A DNA stretch of 6,644 bases from Nocardioides sp. (GTDB lineage Bacteria; Actinomycetota; Actinomycetes; Propionibacteriales; Nocardioidaceae), in assembly GCA_003519585.1 (NCBI GenBank), contig DOWL01000234.1:4496-11139 (forward strand), in the 5' to 3' direction. Shown here one piece after another: positions 6,056 to 6,644 of the stretch. Positions within the stretch are counted from its first letter, which is position 1. The number at the start of each line of letters is the position of its first letter. The translations under genes and the position numbers were made by a program. The notes below the pieces were generated by a model. It did not search any database and was not told the origin of the DNA. It worked only from the letters and a program-made list of their open reading frames with translations.

Positions 6056-6061
6056 TAGGCT
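6056..6061 (+). promoter_or_regulatory. -10 element of ettA, probably leaderless
   Basis: TAGGCT (TANNNT) ends 8 nt before the ATG at 6070, so transcription should start at or one base before the start codon. No Shine-Dalgarno sequence is present. TTGTGG (6031-6036), 19 nt upstream, keeps only the TTG of a -35 consensus and overlaps the second TGTGGATG repeat. Confidence 0.5.
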
Positions 6062-6069
6062 CCGGAACC

Positions 6070-6644
6070 ATGGCGGAATATGTCTTCACCTTGCGCAACG
6101 TGCGCAAGGCCCACGGTGACAAGGTCGTCCTCGACAACGTCACCCTCTCGTTCCTGCACGGTGCCAAGATCGGCGTCGTCGGGCCCAACGGCACCGGCAA
6201 GTCGACGCTGCTCAAGATCATGGCCGGCCTCGAACACGCCAACAACGGCGACGCCATCAAGGACCCCGACGCGACCGTCGGCATGCTCCAGCAGGAGCCG
6301 CCGCTCACGGAGGGCAAGACCGTCCTGGAGAACGTCCAGGAGGCGGTCGGCGACATCATGGGCAAGCTCCACCGGTTCAACGAGGTGTCCGAGGCGATGG
6401 GCGACCCCGACGCCGACTTCGACGCCCTGATGAAGGAGATGGGCGACCTCCAGACCGACCTCGACAACGCCAACGCCTGGGAGCTCGACAGCCGCCTCGA
6501 GCAGGCGATGGACGCGCTGCGGTGCCCGCCGTCCGACGTCCTCGTCGACACGCTCTCGGGTGGTGAACGCCGCCGCGTCGCGCTCTGCAAACTGCTGCTC
6601 CAACAGCCCGACCTGCTGCTCCTCGACGAGCCCACGAACCACCT
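6070..6644 (+). CDS. ettA: Energy-dependent translational throttle protein EttA (ABC-F), 3' end outside window
   Basis: Soluble ABC-F ATPase that binds the ribosomal E site and gates entry into elongation according to ATP/ADP state in E. coli. The visible 191 codons of an expected ~560 cover most of the first nucleotide-binding domain. Walker A is GPNGTGKST (38-46), the Q-loop region LQQEPPLT is at 73-80, the signature LSGGERRRVALC is at 162-173 and Walker B LLLLDEPTNHL is at 182-192. The EttA-specific arm insertion lies between Walker A and the signature (about 95-140) and includes DPDADFD (112-118), also present in E. coli EttA. This separates it from other ABC-F proteins such as antibiotic-resistance factors. 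The ATG at 6070 has no ribosome site but a -10 hexamer 8 nt upstream, so it is probably leaderless. It is divergent from ssb. The second ATPase domain cannot be assessed. Confidence 0.93.
   Translation, partial: MAEYVFTLRNVRKAHGDKVVLDNVTLSFLHGAKIGVVGPNGTGKSTLLKIMAGLEHANNGDAIKDPDATVGMLQQEPPLTEGKTVLENVQEAVGDIMGKLHRFNEVSEAMGDPDADFDALMKEMGDLQTDLDNANAWELDSRLEQAMDALRCPPSDVLVDTLSGGERRRVALCKLLLQQPDLLLLDEPTNH

Noticed and set aside
5163..6119. Plus-strand open frame across the GTPase end, ssb and the intergenic region
   Set aside because: It runs over three different genetic units without domain similarity; composition is that of a shadow frame.
5910..6635. N-terminal extension of the SSB frame antisense to ettA, and other minus frames there
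   Set aside because: Ser/Arg-rich shadow of ettA; the SSB fold begins at the ATG at 5909, which has a Shine-Dalgarno sequence. ettA on the plus strand is unmistakable.

Overview
The window is very GC-rich, densely coding, and uses G/C-ending codons. The gene families and order (a PrsW-type protease, two dynamin-like/YfjP-type GTPases, a short SSB protein and an EttA-type ABC-F ATPase) point to a chromosomal stretch of a high-GC actinobacterium. The Propionibacteriales (for example Nocardioides relatives) seem most likely, but the genus is an inference from recalled homologues. I see no sign of a mobile element, CRISPR array, tRNA or rRNA, and no stretch over 300 bases lacks a gene.

Layout: (1) 1-792, minus strand: N-terminal half of an Xaa-Pro aminopeptidase (aminopeptidase P), cut by the window's left edge. 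(2) 793-850: a compact divergent promoter region with a TANNNT -10 hexamer exactly 7 nt from each start codon, so both flanking genes look leaderless. (3) 851-5496, plus strand: a probable operon of a PrsW-family intramembrane metalloprotease, a 592-aa dynamin-like GTPase whose start overlaps the protease stop (ATGA), and, after 75 bp, a second, paralogous 556-aa YfjP-type GTPase. (4) 5511-5909, minus strand: a 132-aa single-stranded DNA-binding protein, convergent with the GTPase operon with a 14-bp gap. (5) 5910-6069: a 160-bp divergent intergenic region with two TGTGGATG repeats around a 10-bp palindrome and a probable leaderless promoter for the next gene. (6) 6070-6644, plus strand: first third of ettA, cut by the right edge.

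The most interesting unit is the protease plus GTPase-pair cassette. The two GTPases share landmark motifs at equal spacing (RPTT in G2, DxPD in G3, a YAD motif 34 residues after G3) and each ends with a two-helix membrane hairpin and a short tail. The first has lost the canonical G4 motif (DRTP where the second has NHID), which suggests an asymmetric partnership like the tandem dynamin-like proteins of other bacteria. With a membrane-embedded protease translationally coupled to the first GTPase, this looks like a membrane-surveillance or membrane-remodelling module. That role is inferred; the families are recognised with more confidence. The ssb/ettA pair is, as I recall, a conserved divergent or adjacent neighbourhood in actinobacteria, and is probably a separate transcriptional unit.
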